A DNA stretch of 64,000 bases from NCBI GenBank assembly GCA_016870865.1, contig VGAC01000002.1:108462-172461 (forward strand). The letters run 5' to 3'. Source of the stretch: Actinomycetota bacterium. Its GTDB lineage: Bacteria; Actinomycetota; Acidimicrobiia; Acidimicrobiales; Ilumatobacteraceae. The notes under the pieces were generated by a model. It saw only the letters and a list, made by a program, of their open reading frames with translations, did not search any database and was not told the origin of the DNA. Shown here piece after piece: positions 27,660 through 36,634 of this stretch; positions within the stretch are counted from its first letter, which is position 1; every line of letters starts with the position of its first letter. Position numbers and translations under genes: made by a program.

Positions 27660-29015
27660 CTACTTGCCGGTGTAGTACGAGTCGGCAACGTTGAGCGCCT
27701 CGTCGACGATGGCGAGGCCGTCGCGCATCTCTTGGTCGGTGATGACGAGTGGCGGCACCACGTGCATGCGGTTGAAGTGCGAGAAAGGCCACAGGTTCTG
27801 GGCCTTGCAAGCCGTGATGACGTCGACCATCGGCTTGTTGTCGGCTCCACCCGCGTTGAACGGCACCAGCGGTTCACGCGTGGCGCGGTCACGCACCAGT
27901 TCGATGGCCCAGAACACACCAAGACCACGTACGTCGCCAACCGACGGGTGCTTGTCCTTCAACTTTTGCAGGGTCGGACCAACGATGTCGTTGCCAAGAT
28001 GACGGGCGTGCTCGATGATTCCTTCTTCCTTGAAGATGTTGATCGAGGCGACTGCCGACGCACAGGCGAGCGGATGTCCGCTGTAGGTCAGGCCACCCGG
28101 GAACTGGCGCTCGCGGAAGGTGCCGGCGATGCGATCAGAGATGATCACTCCTCCGAGGGGCACATAGCCGGAGTTGACACCCTTGGCGAAGCAGATCAGG
28201 TCGGGGGTGACGCTCCAATGGTCGACGGCGAACCATTCACCGCAGCGACCGAACCCTGCCATTACTTCGTCGCAGATCATCACGATGCCTGTGCGATCGC
28301 AGATCTCACGCACGCCCGCCAAATACCCGGGTGGCGGGACGAGGATGCCGTTCGTGCCGACAACCGACTCGATCATGATCGCAGCGATGTTGTTCGCTCC
28401 TTCGACCATGATGACGTCTTCGAGGTGCTGCAAGGCACGCTGCGACTCTTCGGCCTCGTTCTGCGAATGGAACTGCGAGCGGTAGGGATACGGGCCCCAG
28501 AATTTGACGATGCCCGGCATCGCGGGCTCGCTCGGCCACCGACGCGGGTCGCCCGTTGCCTGAATGGCAGCGGCAGTCGCTCCGTGATAGCTGCGGTACG
28601 TGGTGAGAATCTTGAGACGGCCCGTGTGCAAACGTGCCATCCGCATCGCGTTCTCGGTCGCCTCGGCGCCGCCGTTGGTGAAGAACACCATGTTGAGATC
28701 CCCGGGGGCGATCTCAGCGATCATGCGTGCGGCTTCGCTACGTGCATCGTTGGCATGAATCGGCGCAATGGTGCAGAGCCGGTCTGCTTGTTCCTTGATT
28801 GCAGCGACGAGTTTCGGATGCTGGTGGCCGATGTTGACGTTGACCAACTGGCTCGAGAAATCGAGGTAGCGACGTCCGGCATCGTCCCAGAACCATGCAC
28901 CCTCTCCCCCGGCCACCACGATCGGGTTGATCAGGCTCTGCGCTGACCACGAGTGAAAGACGTGTTTTCGGTCGTTCGTGAATGCGTCGGAAGGACGCGT
29001 TTCGAGACTGGTCAT
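27660..29015 (-). CDS. Class III aminotransferase, probably beta-alanine:pyruvate type
   Basis: 451-residue PLP enzyme, fold type I. The PLP-binding Asp is in ICDEVMAGFGR, the Schiff-base Lys in CFAKGVNSGYVPLGG, and the dimer-contributed Thr in GLTYSGHPLAC. It resembles omega-amino acid:pyruvate transaminases. In context it would convert beta-alanine or beta-aminoisobutyrate to (methyl)malonate semialdehyde, linking the ureidopropionase to MmsA. It is on the opposite strand from the pyrimidine operon, so it is likely controlled separately. Confidence 0.9.
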   Translation of the reverse strand: MTSLETRPSDAFTNDRKHVFHSWSAQSLINPIVVAGGEGAWFWDDAGRRYLDFSSQLVNVNIGHQHPKLVAAIKEQADRLCTIAPIHANDARSEAARMIAEIAPGDLNMVFFTNGGAEATENAMRMARLHTGRLKILTTYRSYHGATAAAIQATGDPRRWPSEPAMPGIVKFWGPYPYRSQFHSQNEAEESQRALQHLEDVIMVEGANNIAAIMIESVVGTNGILVPPPGYLAGVREICDRTGIVMICDEVMAGFGRCGEWFAVDHWSVTPDLICFAKGVNSGYVPLGGVIISDRIAGTFRERQFPGGLTYSGHPLACASAVASINIFKEEGIIEHARHLGNDIVGPTLQKLKDKHPSVGDVRGLGVFWAIELVRDRATREPLVPFNAGGADNKPMVDVITACKAQNLWPFSHFNRMHVVPPLVITDQEMRDGLAIVDEALNVADSYYTGK

Positions 29016-29024
29016 GCACTCAGC

Positions 29025-29741
29025 CTAGCGACCGCCCAGGTAAGCGGCCCGCACGGCGGGGTCATCGAGAAGCTCGATGCCCTTTCCCATTTTCACAACG
29101 TTGCCCGTTTCCAGCACGTAGGCACGGTCGGCACGACGCAGTGCCTGGGCGGCATTCTGCTCGACCAGGAGGACCGTTGTCCCCTGCTGGTTGATCTCGG
29201 TGATGATCGAAAAAATCTGGGCGATCAGTTTCGGGGCGAGACCCATCGATGGTTCGTCGAGCAACAAGAGGCGCGGACGGCTCATGAGCGCGCGACCGAT
29301 CGCAAGCATCTGCTGTTCGCCACCCGACAAGGTGCCCCCTAATTGTGAAGTGCGTTCGCGCAGACGCGGGAACAGTTGCATAACGCGCTCCATGTCCTCG
29401 TTCACTGCCACCGACTTTTGATCCACCCTGGCGTAGGCACCCATGTCGAGGTTCTCCCGCACGGTCATGCCGGGAAAGATGCCGCGGCCCTCGGGTGCCT
29501 GGCAGATGCCGAGCTTGACGCGCTGGTGCGAGGGCATGGTGGTGATGTCTTGGCCGTTGAACTTGATCGAACCGCCGATCACGGTACGCAGGCCCGAGAT
29601 GGTGCGCATCGTGGTGGTTTTCCCCGCACCGTTCGCACCGACGAGCGTGACGATTTCACCCTCATTGACGCCGAACGAAACGCCCTTCAGCGCCTCGATT
29701 TTGCCGTAGGCAACACGGAGGTCGGTTACCTCAAGCAGCAT
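29025..29741 (-). CDS. livF: Branched-chain amino acid type ABC ATPase LivF
   Basis: About 238 residues from ATG 29741 (MLLEVTDLRVAYG), 11 nt inside the end of livG. Walker A GANGAGKTT, the LivF-typical APEGRGIFPGMTVRENL, signature LSGGEQQMLAIGRALM and Walker B LLLLDEPSMGL. One of two ATPases of a HAAT-family importer. It stops 9 bp before the aminotransferase start and may be cotranscribed with it. Confidence 0.94.
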   Translation of the reverse strand: MLLEVTDLRVAYGKIEALKGVSFGVNEGEIVTLVGANGAGKTTTMRTISGLRTVIGGSIKFNGQDITTMPSHQRVKLGICQAPEGRGIFPGMTVRENLDMGAYARVDQKSVAVNEDMERVMQLFPRLRERTSQLGGTLSGGEQQMLAIGRALMSRPRLLLLDEPSMGLAPKLIAQIFSIITEINQQGTTVLLVEQNAAQALRRADRAYVLETGNVVKMGKGIELLDDPAVRAAYLGGR

Positions 29742-30507
29742 CGTCGGGTACTCCCAGATAGGCGGCAATGACGTCGGGGTTGTCTCGCACCTCGGCAGGT
29801 GAACCGTTGGCAATGATCTTGCCAAAGTCGAGAACCACGATGCGATCGGTGACTCCCATGACCAGGCTCACGTCATGCTCGATCAAAAGCACGGTGTAGC
29901 CCTGCGCCCGGATCCTGCGGATGAGCTCCATCAGTTCCTGCTTTTCGGCCGGGGTGAAACCCGCGGCCGGCTCGTCGAGGCATAGCAACCGCGGATTGGT
30001 GGCAAGCGCACGGGCGATTTCGAGGCGACGCTGGTAGCCATAGGGCAGATTGCGGGCGGCCTCCCCGGCGCGGTCGGCAATACCCATGAACGTGAGCAGC
30101 TCCATCGCCATGTCACGGCCCTCACGCTCTTCGCGGTGATGGCGGGGCGAGCCGATGAGTGCCCCACCCACACTCGTCTTGTGGTTCGCGTCGGCCCCGA
30201 CCATCACGTTCTCGATGGCGGTCATGTCGGGAAAGAGTCGTATGTTCTGAAAGGTGCGGGCGATGCCGCGCTTGGTGATCTGGAAACGCTTGAGGCCGGC
30301 CAGCGGCTTGCCGTCGAAGGTGACGGTGCCATGGGTTGCCGCATAGACCCCCGTGATCACGTTGAAACACGTGGTCTTCCCGGCACCGTTGGGGCCGATC
30401 AGACCGAGGATTTCGCCGCGCGCGATGTCAAACGTGACTTCACTCAATGCGGTGACGCCACCGAACTGCATCGTCAAGTTGTCGACGGAGAGGAGACTGT
30501 CAGCCAC
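29731..30507 (-). CDS. livG: Branched-chain amino acid type ABC ATPase LivG
   Basis: About 258 residues. Walker A GPNGAGKTT, the LivG-typical FNVITGVY, RTFQNIRLF, signature-like LPYGYQRRLEIARAL, Walker B LLCLDEPAAGF and H-loop IEHDVSLVMG. GTG 30507, just behind GGGGACGGG and overlapping the livM stop by 8 nt, is the preferred start; GTG 30525 is the alternative. Confidence 0.93.
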   Translation of the reverse strand: MADSLLSVDNLTMQFGGVTALSEVTFDIARGEILGLIGPNGAGKTTCFNVITGVYAATHGTVTFDGKPLAGLKRFQITKRGIARTFQNIRLFPDMTAIENVMVGADANHKTSVGGALIGSPRHHREEREGRDMAMELLTFMGIADRAGEAARNLPYGYQRRLEIARALATNPRLLCLDEPAAGFTPAEKQELMELIRRIRAQGYTVLLIEHDVSLVMGVTDRIVVLDFGKIIANGSPAEVRDNPDVIAAYLGVPDDAA

Positions 30508-31621
30508 GGCCCGTCCCCGTTTCACCGAATTGCGGCGTTCGTTGAGGTGGTTTCCAGTTGGCCAACCAGCGCTCCTTGCGGATTTTGCGTGGGATCAGAC
30601 CCTGCGGACGGAACACCATCACGAGGACGAGCGCCACACCAAAGACGAACACGCGCTTGTCGGCAAAATTACGGAAGCGCTCGGGCATCCATGCAACGAC
30701 AGCACCACCGAGGATGGCGCCCCACATGTTGCCGGTCCCGCCCAGCACAACGGCTGCGAGAAACAGGATCGACAACTGCAGGGGGAAGTTGCTGGGGTTG
30801 ATGAAGCGCACCTTGCCTGCATAGAGCGTGCCAGCAAGACCACCAATGGCTGCACCAATCGCGAACGCCCACAACTTGAACTTGAAAGTGTTGACGCCCA
30901 TCAGTTCGGCTGCATCTTCGTCCTCCCGCACGGCGTTCCATGCGCGACCGACACGACTGTGCTCAAGCCGACGCAGAAAGAACACCACGACGATGATGAT
31001 CGTGAGCCCGAGGAAAAAGTACGGCTTTGCATCGAGGATGCCGAATTTGAGCGGGCCGATGTTCGGCGGCTTGGCAATCTTGCTGATGCCCCGGCTGCCA
31101 CCCAGCCAGTCGGCGTTGTTCGCAGAGATCCGGATGATCTCGCCGAATCCGAGCGTGACAATCGCCAGATAGTCTCCGCGCAGACGCAACGTCGGCGTGC
31201 CGAGGACGACGCCGGAAATCATCGATACCGCGACCGCGATGGGTACGCACAACAACCATGGCAGGTTGGCGTGCTGGCTCGACAGAACGCCCAGCGTGTA
31301 CGCACCGACCGCGTAGAAGCCGACGTATCCGAGGTCGAGGAGGCCGGCGAGACCGACCACGACATTGAGGCCGAGCGCGACGAGGACGTAGATCACCACC
31401 TTGTCGGTGATGACACCCTCGAAACTCGTTCCCGGTGTGTCCACCAACCAGCCCAGTAGCGGCACCTCGGGCCACCACGGCATGAGATACAACGAGACGA
31501 CAAAGAGCGCAATGAGCGACCAACGCGCGACCCTCGGCATGTCTCCGACGCGCTCACCGACGCCCGAGACCGTCCGGGCAGGCCTTGACGTGAGCTCCTT
31601 GAACGCGTCCGACAGACTCAC
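30500..31621 (-). CDS. livM: Branched-chain amino acid type ABC permease LivM
   Basis: About 373 residues from GTG 31621, in a GTGA overlap with livH. At least eight membrane helices and the LivM hallmarks GLAGLLDLGYVGFYAVGAY, TLGFGEIIRI and AWNAVREDEDAAELMGVN. It forms the pore with LivH. The upstream extension to 31714 lies over livH and is not coding. The C-terminus (RKIRKERW) is basic and cytosolic. Confidence 0.93.
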   Translation of the reverse strand: MSLSDAFKELTSRPARTVSGVGERVGDMPRVARWSLIALFVVSLYLMPWWPEVPLLGWLVDTPGTSFEGVITDKVVIYVLVALGLNVVVGLAGLLDLGYVGFYAVGAYTLGVLSSQHANLPWLLCVPIAVAVSMISGVVLGTPTLRLRGDYLAIVTLGFGEIIRISANNADWLGGSRGISKIAKPPNIGPLKFGILDAKPYFFLGLTIIIVVVFFLRRLEHSRVGRAWNAVREDEDAAELMGVNTFKFKLWAFAIGAAIGGLAGTLYAGKVRFINPSNFPLQLSILFLAAVVLGGTGNMWGAILGGAVVAWMPERFRNFADKRVFVFGVALVLVMVFRPQGLIPRKIRKERWLANWKPPQRTPQFGETGTGRG

Positions 31622-32742
31622 ACGCGGGCCTTTGCCAGGGACTCGCCGAGGATACCCGTGGGTCGGAACATGAGCACGGTGAGCAACAAGACAAAGGCGA
31701 TGACGTCCTTCCATTGACCGCCAAACAACGCCGCCCCGTAGTTCTCGCCCAGTCCGAGTACCAATCCACCGAGTAGCGCACCACGCAGGTTTCCGATACC
31801 ACCCAGAACCGCCGCCGTGAACGACTTAACCCCGAGAAGGAAGCCGATGTTGAAGCGGGTCTGGTCGTAGACAAGGGTGAACATCATTGCGGCCGCACCC
31901 GCCATCACACCCCCGAGAAGGAAGGTGACGAGAATTACGAAGTCGACATTGACACCGAGAATCCTCGCCGTTTCAACGTCTTGGGCAACGGCACGCACAC
32001 CACGACCGAGGCGGGTGCGGTTCACGAAAAGCACGAGTGCGGTCAACATCAACAACGCGCCAACGATGACCAACACGTAGTCGATGCGCACATCGGTACC
32101 GAGAAACTCAAAGAGCACTCTTTTTTCGAGAACACGCGAGGTCTGGTATTGCTCACGGTCACGAGGGCCCCAAATGGCCACGGCTTCGGCAACCGCGGTG
32201 GACGCGCCGATGGCAGAGATGAGAAAAGCAAGGCGAGGCGCAGAGCGGCCGCGACGGAAGATCCGCAGGTAGAGAACCGCGAGAGGCGCCGTTCCGACGA
32301 GGCCGATGATGATGTTCGTTCGAGTGCTGCCCGTGAAGATGAGACTCACCGTGAATGCGCTCGCAAACGCCAGCACCACGGCACCAACGTGCTCACCCGA
32401 CCCGCGCAACGGTCGGTACGCGACCCGTTCCAAAAGTACCGCCCCGGCACCCGACACGACCATGCCGCCTACGATGCAGGCGAGAAGGACCGCGACGAGG
32501 GTGATACCCGTGCGGTACGGATAATTTCCCTCCTCGATCAACGGGATTCCGATGAAGTTCGTTGCCGTTATGAGGGTCGCAAACGTGCCCACCATGAAGA
32601 CTTCAGAGTGGGCGAAGTTGATGAGACGCAAAACGCCGTACACCAGGGTGTAACCGAGGGCCACGAGGGCGTAGATCGCCCCGAGGGCCACGCCAGTAAC
32701 CGTGAGGTCCCAGAACGTTCGATAAATCAACCAATCACTCAT
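31618..32742 (-). CDS. livH: Branched-chain amino acid type ABC permease LivH
   Basis: 374 residues with about eight hydrophobic segments. LivH hallmarks are ALVALGYTLVYGVLRLINFAHSE, RAVAQDVETARILGVN and GIGNLRGALLGGLVLG. A longer loop between helices 3 and 6 makes it bigger than E. coli LivH (308). First gene after the livK terminator, so its level is probably lower than that of the binding protein. Confidence 0.93.
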   Translation of the reverse strand: MSDWLIYRTFWDLTVTGVALGAIYALVALGYTLVYGVLRLINFAHSEVFMVGTFATLITATNFIGIPLIEEGNYPYRTGITLVAVLLACIVGGMVVSGAGAVLLERVAYRPLRGSGEHVGAVVLAFASAFTVSLIFTGSTRTNIIIGLVGTAPLAVLYLRIFRRGRSAPRLAFLISAIGASTAVAEAVAIWGPRDREQYQTSRVLEKRVLFEFLGTDVRIDYVLVIVGALLMLTALVLFVNRTRLGRGVRAVAQDVETARILGVNVDFVILVTFLLGGVMAGAAAMMFTLVYDQTRFNIGFLLGVKSFTAAVLGGIGNLRGALLGGLVLGLGENYGAALFGGQWKDVIAFVLLLTVLMFRPTGILGESLAKARV

Positions 32743-32787
32743 CAGTACCTTCCAGCCCCGGCCATCTTAGGAAAGAACCACAGACGC

Positions 32788-32820
32788 AAAACGGTCGGGG
32801 ACCGAAGTCCCCGACCGTTT
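32788..32820 (-). terminator. Terminator/attenuator between livK and livH
   Basis: A perfect 14-bp stem (AAACGGTCGGGGAC against GTCCCCGACCGTTT) capped on the minus strand by a stable TTCG tetraloop and ending in TTTTGCG. It follows livK, and partial read-through would give the high binding protein to permease ratio usual for these importers. Confidence 0.88.
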
Positions 32821-32857
32821 CAGGAAACGTTCCGCCACGTCAGTGGCGTGATCGATG

Positions 32858-34054
32858 TTACTCGATCAGACCCTCGACGACGATTGCGCCACCCTCGACC
32901 TTGTAGGAGTAGACGGCGTTGCCGGCGACCTCACCGGTCTCGTCCCACTTGATCTGCTTGGTAACGCCTGCGACGTCGTAGCTCTTCAGGAACGCGAGGA
33001 CCGCGGCGCGGTCGGCGGCACCCGAAGCAATGGCTGCGAGGAACGCGTTGGCCGAGTCGTACGCCTCAGCGGCGTAGGTCTGGGGCGTCTCACCGGGGAA
33101 CTGCTCGCCGTAGGCGGCGGCAAACTCGGCGTTCGAGGCGCCATCCGAACAGGTGCAGGTGATGATCGAACCCTCAGCGGCCGGACCGGCGGCCTCGATG
33201 AAGCCGTTGTCCTTCACACCGTCGCCGAACACCAGTGTCGCTTCGACACCTGCGTCACGGAGCTGCTTGGCAAGCTTGCCTGCCTCTGCGTAGTAACCGC
33301 CGTAGAAGATCGCGGCCGGAGCAGCGTCCTTCATCTTCGACACGGCAGCCGAGAAGTCAGCGGCAGCCGGGTCGATCGAATCGGAGGCCACAACCGCGTC
33401 ACCCAGACCCTCGCGAACGATGTCAGCGATGCCCTTGCCGTACTCGGTCGCGTCGTCGATGACGCCAACGGTCGCAGCAGCGAGCTTGTTCTTGATGTAG
33501 GCCACGACACCGGGGCCCTGCTTGTCGTCACCGGCGAGCGCACGGTGGAAGATCTTCCAACCGTTGTCGTTGAGTGCCTCGTTGGTGGCCGACGGGGTGA
33601 TGATCGAAAGACCGGCCTCGTCGAACAGCGGGTTGACGGCCTTTGATTCACCCGAGAAAGCCGGGCCGACGATACCGAGAATGGAGGCATCTTCGATCGC
33701 CTGGGTGGCGAGTGCAGGTGCCTGGTCGGGCGAACCCTGCGAGTCGAACTCCTTCAGGGTCACCTGGCAACCCGCGTTGGCAGCGTTGAACTGCACAACA
33801 GCAAGCTCGGCACCCTTCTTGATGTTCTGGCCAAGGTTGCCAGCGTCACCCGAGAGTGCGCCAAAGAACGCAATCGAGGTCCCTTCGGCGCAGGTTACGC
33901 CGGCGGCAGCCGTGGTGTCAGCGGTCGCCGTGTCTTCGGCGGCGGCTGTGGTGTCTTCGGTCGAGCCCGTATCGTCGTCGTCGCCGCAGGCGACACCGAC
34001 AACCGCGAGGCTCACCGCAAGTGCGGCAACGCGCACCAGACGGGTCTTCTTCAT
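32858..34054 (-). CDS. livK: Branched-chain amino acid type substrate-binding lipoprotein
   Basis: 398 residues from ATG 34054 with a good ribosome site (GAAGGGGAGAGAC). A signal peptide with lipobox VGVACG, an Asp/Thr/Ala linker, then a type I periplasmic-binding fold (FFGALSGDAGNLGQNIKKGA, ILGIVGPAFSGE, TFS-type hinge). It delivers a hydrophobic amino acid, amide or urea-like ligand to LivHMGF; exact ligand not predictable. First gene of the operon. Confidence 0.93.
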   Translation of the reverse strand: MKKTRLVRVAALAVSLAVVGVACGDDDDTGSTEDTTAAAEDTATADTTAAAGVTCAEGTSIAFFGALSGDAGNLGQNIKKGAELAVVQFNAANAGCQVTLKEFDSQGSPDQAPALATQAIEDASILGIVGPAFSGESKAVNPLFDEAGLSIITPSATNEALNDNGWKIFHRALAGDDKQGPGVVAYIKNKLAAATVGVIDDATEYGKGIADIVREGLGDAVVASDSIDPAAADFSAAVSKMKDAAPAAIFYGGYYAEAGKLAKQLRDAGVEATLVFGDGVKDNGFIEAAGPAAEGSIITCTCSDGASNAEFAAAYGEQFPGETPQTYAAEAYDSANAFLAAIASGAADRAAVLAFLKSYDVAGVTKQIKWDETGEVAGNAVYSYKVEGGAIVVEGLIE

Positions 34055-34115
34055 GTGTCTCTCCCCTTCATCAAACATCCCCTCGGGACGTTCGGCTTGT
34101 TTGCTAGTGGGGCCT

Positions 34116-34144
34116 ATGTTACGGGGCGTTACACAGCCTCGCAA
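34116..34144 (-). promoter_or_regulatory. Candidate livK promoter
   Basis: On the minus strand TTGCGA (34144-34139) and TAACAT (34121-34116) are separated by 17 bp, close to sigma-A consensus, about 60 bp before the livK start codon. The leader holds no other obvious structure. Confidence 0.5.
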
Positions 34145-34183
34145 GTGGTGCTTGCAGAATGCAGAAACCCGGGAGGGCAGAAA

Positions 34184-36616
34184 TCAGAGGATCTGAACCA
34201 CAACCGAAAGCGTTTGCGCCGGAAATGCGCCGGATTTGGCGACCGAGAGGCGCAGTTTGCACGACTTTCCCGTTGCAGGCGCAACCACCGTGCGACCCAC
34301 GACACGACATCCGCCCGAGAGCGCGCGCCACGTCACCTTGCCCTTCGAGTTGGTCGTCGCGATCTCGACGAGCAACGCACTCGTCCCCCGCCGCATCGCG
34401 TTGGCGGTCTGGCGTAGGCCGCCGACGAGGACCGTCGACGATGTCGCGGCTTCCGACGAATCGGCAAGCGTCGTTGCCTCGACCGTGTACGACGCCCTCG
34501 AGGCGTTCTTCAACTTCGACACCCTGCACTTCAACGCCGTCGTCGTACACACCACCGCGCCGGTCGCATCCTTCACCACGTATCCCGTGAAGTAACCCGC
34601 GGGTGCGACGCCGAGAACACGCGCCTCGGTCCAGCGCAGGTCGACCCGCGTGTTGCCGGGAGTAACCGAGGAGAAAACCGGTTCGTACTCCCACGGCAAC
34701 TTCGGCGCAACCTGCGCCGATGCCAACGATGCGGTCGTGCCGGCGTCGTTCGTCGCCGACACGCTGAACGTGTACTTCGTTCCCACGCTCAAGCCCGTCA
34801 CCACACACGAAAATTCTTCACCCGTCGTCGAACACGTCCTCGACTCCGGGGTCGACGTCACCGTGTAGGTCGTGATTGCGAGGCCACCATTGTCACTGGG
34901 TGCAGTCCACGACACCTCGACTTCGCCGTTGCCCGCGGTCGTCGTCGGCGTGCCGGGAGCCAGCGGCGGCGCACCTGCCGACAACGTCTTTGCCGCCGAC
35001 GATGCGCCCGAGCCCGCACTGTTCGTCGCCGCAACCGTGATCGCATACGTCGTGCCCGCCACCAAACCCGACAATCGGCACGTCGAAGCCGCCGACACAC
35101 ACGTCACCGATGTACCGCCCGTCACCGTGGCTGTTGCCGTGTAGCTGGTGATGGCCAAACCACTCGACGACTCGGGTGCTTCCCACGTCACGTCGATCTC
35201 CGTACGTGATGCACGCGTCACGGTGACGTTGCGCGGCGCGCTCGGCGGACAGTTCGACGCGCACGTGTACAAGAGCAGATTTGGTGACGGCTTTGCACCC
35301 CGGGCGATCAGTGTCACGGCATTCGGCGTTGCCGTCGCAAGGACCTGGGATGTCACCTCGGCGGGCGTGGCCGTCGGGGTCGACTGCAACAACATTGCGA
35401 TTGCACCCGCTACGAAAGGAGCAGCCATCGAGGTGCCCGACTTGTTGTAGCTGCCGGTGTCTGCGTACTTTCCGACGAAGGAATCAGGATTTTTGGCTTG
35501 TTCCACGGTCAGTCCATCGACCGGCCAAGCCGACCTGATGTTGGTTCCGGGCGCAAAGATGTCCACACACGGGCCGTGGTTCGAGTACGTCGCCTCATCG
35601 TCTTCTCGGGTGAAGACACCGCTGCTCACCCCACCCGTCGCCCCGACGGTGAGAATTCCGGCGGTCTGTGGTGTTCGTTTGGATGTACACGCGGGACTCA
35701 AGGACGTTTGCGTCGTGGCAAAGTCGACGTAGCCATTCGTAGTCGTCAAAGTGCCGCTGTTCCCCGCGGCGGCCACCACTGCGATTCCATCAGCCACCAC
35801 GGCGCGCACTTGCGCATCGAGTGCGTCGGACTGGATCGCGGTGCCGAGGCTGAGGTTCACGACCGCAGGTTCGTTTGGGTCATGGTCGGCGATGACCCAC
35901 TGCATGCCCGCGACGAAGGCTGACACCACCGTGCCACCATCGCAAATGGCCTGCGAACCGCCCGGGAAAATCTTCACCGGAACGATCGTGGAACGCTTGG
36001 CAACCCCATAAGTCGTTCCCGCGGCAACACCGGACACGTGTGTGCCATGACCACAGTCGTCGTCGGTCGATGACAGCGTGTGTGTCGGTCCACTCGGACC
36101 CATGACGATCGGCGAGACGTAGTGGCCCGTCGCAACTCGTCCGGTGAACTGCGAGTGACTGCGGCGAATTCCGGTGTCGAGAACGTAGATGTTCACCCCG
36201 AAGCCGTCGGCGGCGTACCGAAACTTGCGATCCAAAATTGGGGAGATTTGGTCGATGCGATCGAGGCCCCAGTTGTCTGTCGACTGCGAGATCGCTATCG
36301 ACTGTTCCGTGGCGACCTTGACGATGCTGTCGGGCTCGACCCAACGCACGCCGGGTCGCCGGCGGATGTCGGCGAGCCCGTCGGCGTCAAAGTTGGCCAC
36401 CACCAGGTCGACCGCTCCCTTCAATTCCATATTTATTTCCACGTCGCGCGCTTCGAGGTGGTCGGCCACGACGTCGACGGCCTGGTCGCCATTCACAACG
36501 ACGATGTAGGCAAGAACCTCATCTCGGGCCTCGACCGACGTCGCGACGCTGACCGCACCGGCAGCGAGCAGCGCGCCAAAGAGACACCGGACGCGACGCG
36601 GGTGAAAAGGCTCCAC
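34184..36616 (-). CDS. Secreted subtilisin-like (S8) protease with fibronectin III domains
   Basis: 810 residues from GTG 36616. Signal peptide (about 1-30), inhibitor I9-like propeptide (about 33-100), then a proteinase K-like S8 domain opening with NWGLDRIDQ. Catalytic residues: D147 (YVLDTGIRRSH), H190 (CGHGTHVSG) and S396 (SGTSMAAPF), with oxyanion Asn in AAAGNSG. Two fibronectin type III modules follow (about 455-640), then a further beta-rich region. No sorting signal or membrane anchor is seen, so it is probably released. It lies 18 bp behind the tandem protease gene and is probably cotranscribed. Confidence 0.92.
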   Translation of the reverse strand: MEPFHPRRVRCLFGALLAAGAVSVATSVEARDEVLAYIVVVNGDQAVDVVADHLEARDVEINMELKGAVDLVVANFDADGLADIRRRPGVRWVEPDSIVKVATEQSIAISQSTDNWGLDRIDQISPILDRKFRYAADGFGVNIYVLDTGIRRSHSQFTGRVATGHYVSPIVMGPSGPTHTLSSTDDDCGHGTHVSGVAAGTTYGVAKRSTIVPVKIFPGGSQAICDGGTVVSAFVAGMQWVIADHDPNEPAVVNLSLGTAIQSDALDAQVRAVVADGIAVVAAAGNSGTLTTTNGYVDFATTQTSLSPACTSKRTPQTAGILTVGATGGVSSGVFTREDDEATYSNHGPCVDIFAPGTNIRSAWPVDGLTVEQAKNPDSFVGKYADTGSYNKSGTSMAAPFVAGAIAMLLQSTPTATPAEVTSQVLATATPNAVTLIARGAKPSPNLLLYTCASNCPPSAPRNVTVTRASRTEIDVTWEAPESSSGLAITSYTATATVTGGTSVTCVSAASTCRLSGLVAGTTYAITVAATNSAGSGASSAAKTLSAGAPPLAPGTPTTTAGNGEVEVSWTAPSDNGGLAITTYTVTSTPESRTCSTTGEEFSCVVTGLSVGTKYTFSVSATNDAGTTASLASAQVAPKLPWEYEPVFSSVTPGNTRVDLRWTEARVLGVAPAGYFTGYVVKDATGAVVCTTTALKCRVSKLKNASRASYTVEATTLADSSEAATSSTVLVGGLRQTANAMRRGTSALLVEIATTNSKGKVTWRALSGGCRVVGRTVVAPATGKSCKLRLSVAKSGAFPAQTLSVVVQIL

Positions 36617-36634
36617 TAGACGATGCTAGACACG

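Noticed and set aside
31981..32952. 323-codon plus-strand frame across livH
   Set aside because: Antisense shadow: low-complexity charged sequence over a certain transporter gene.
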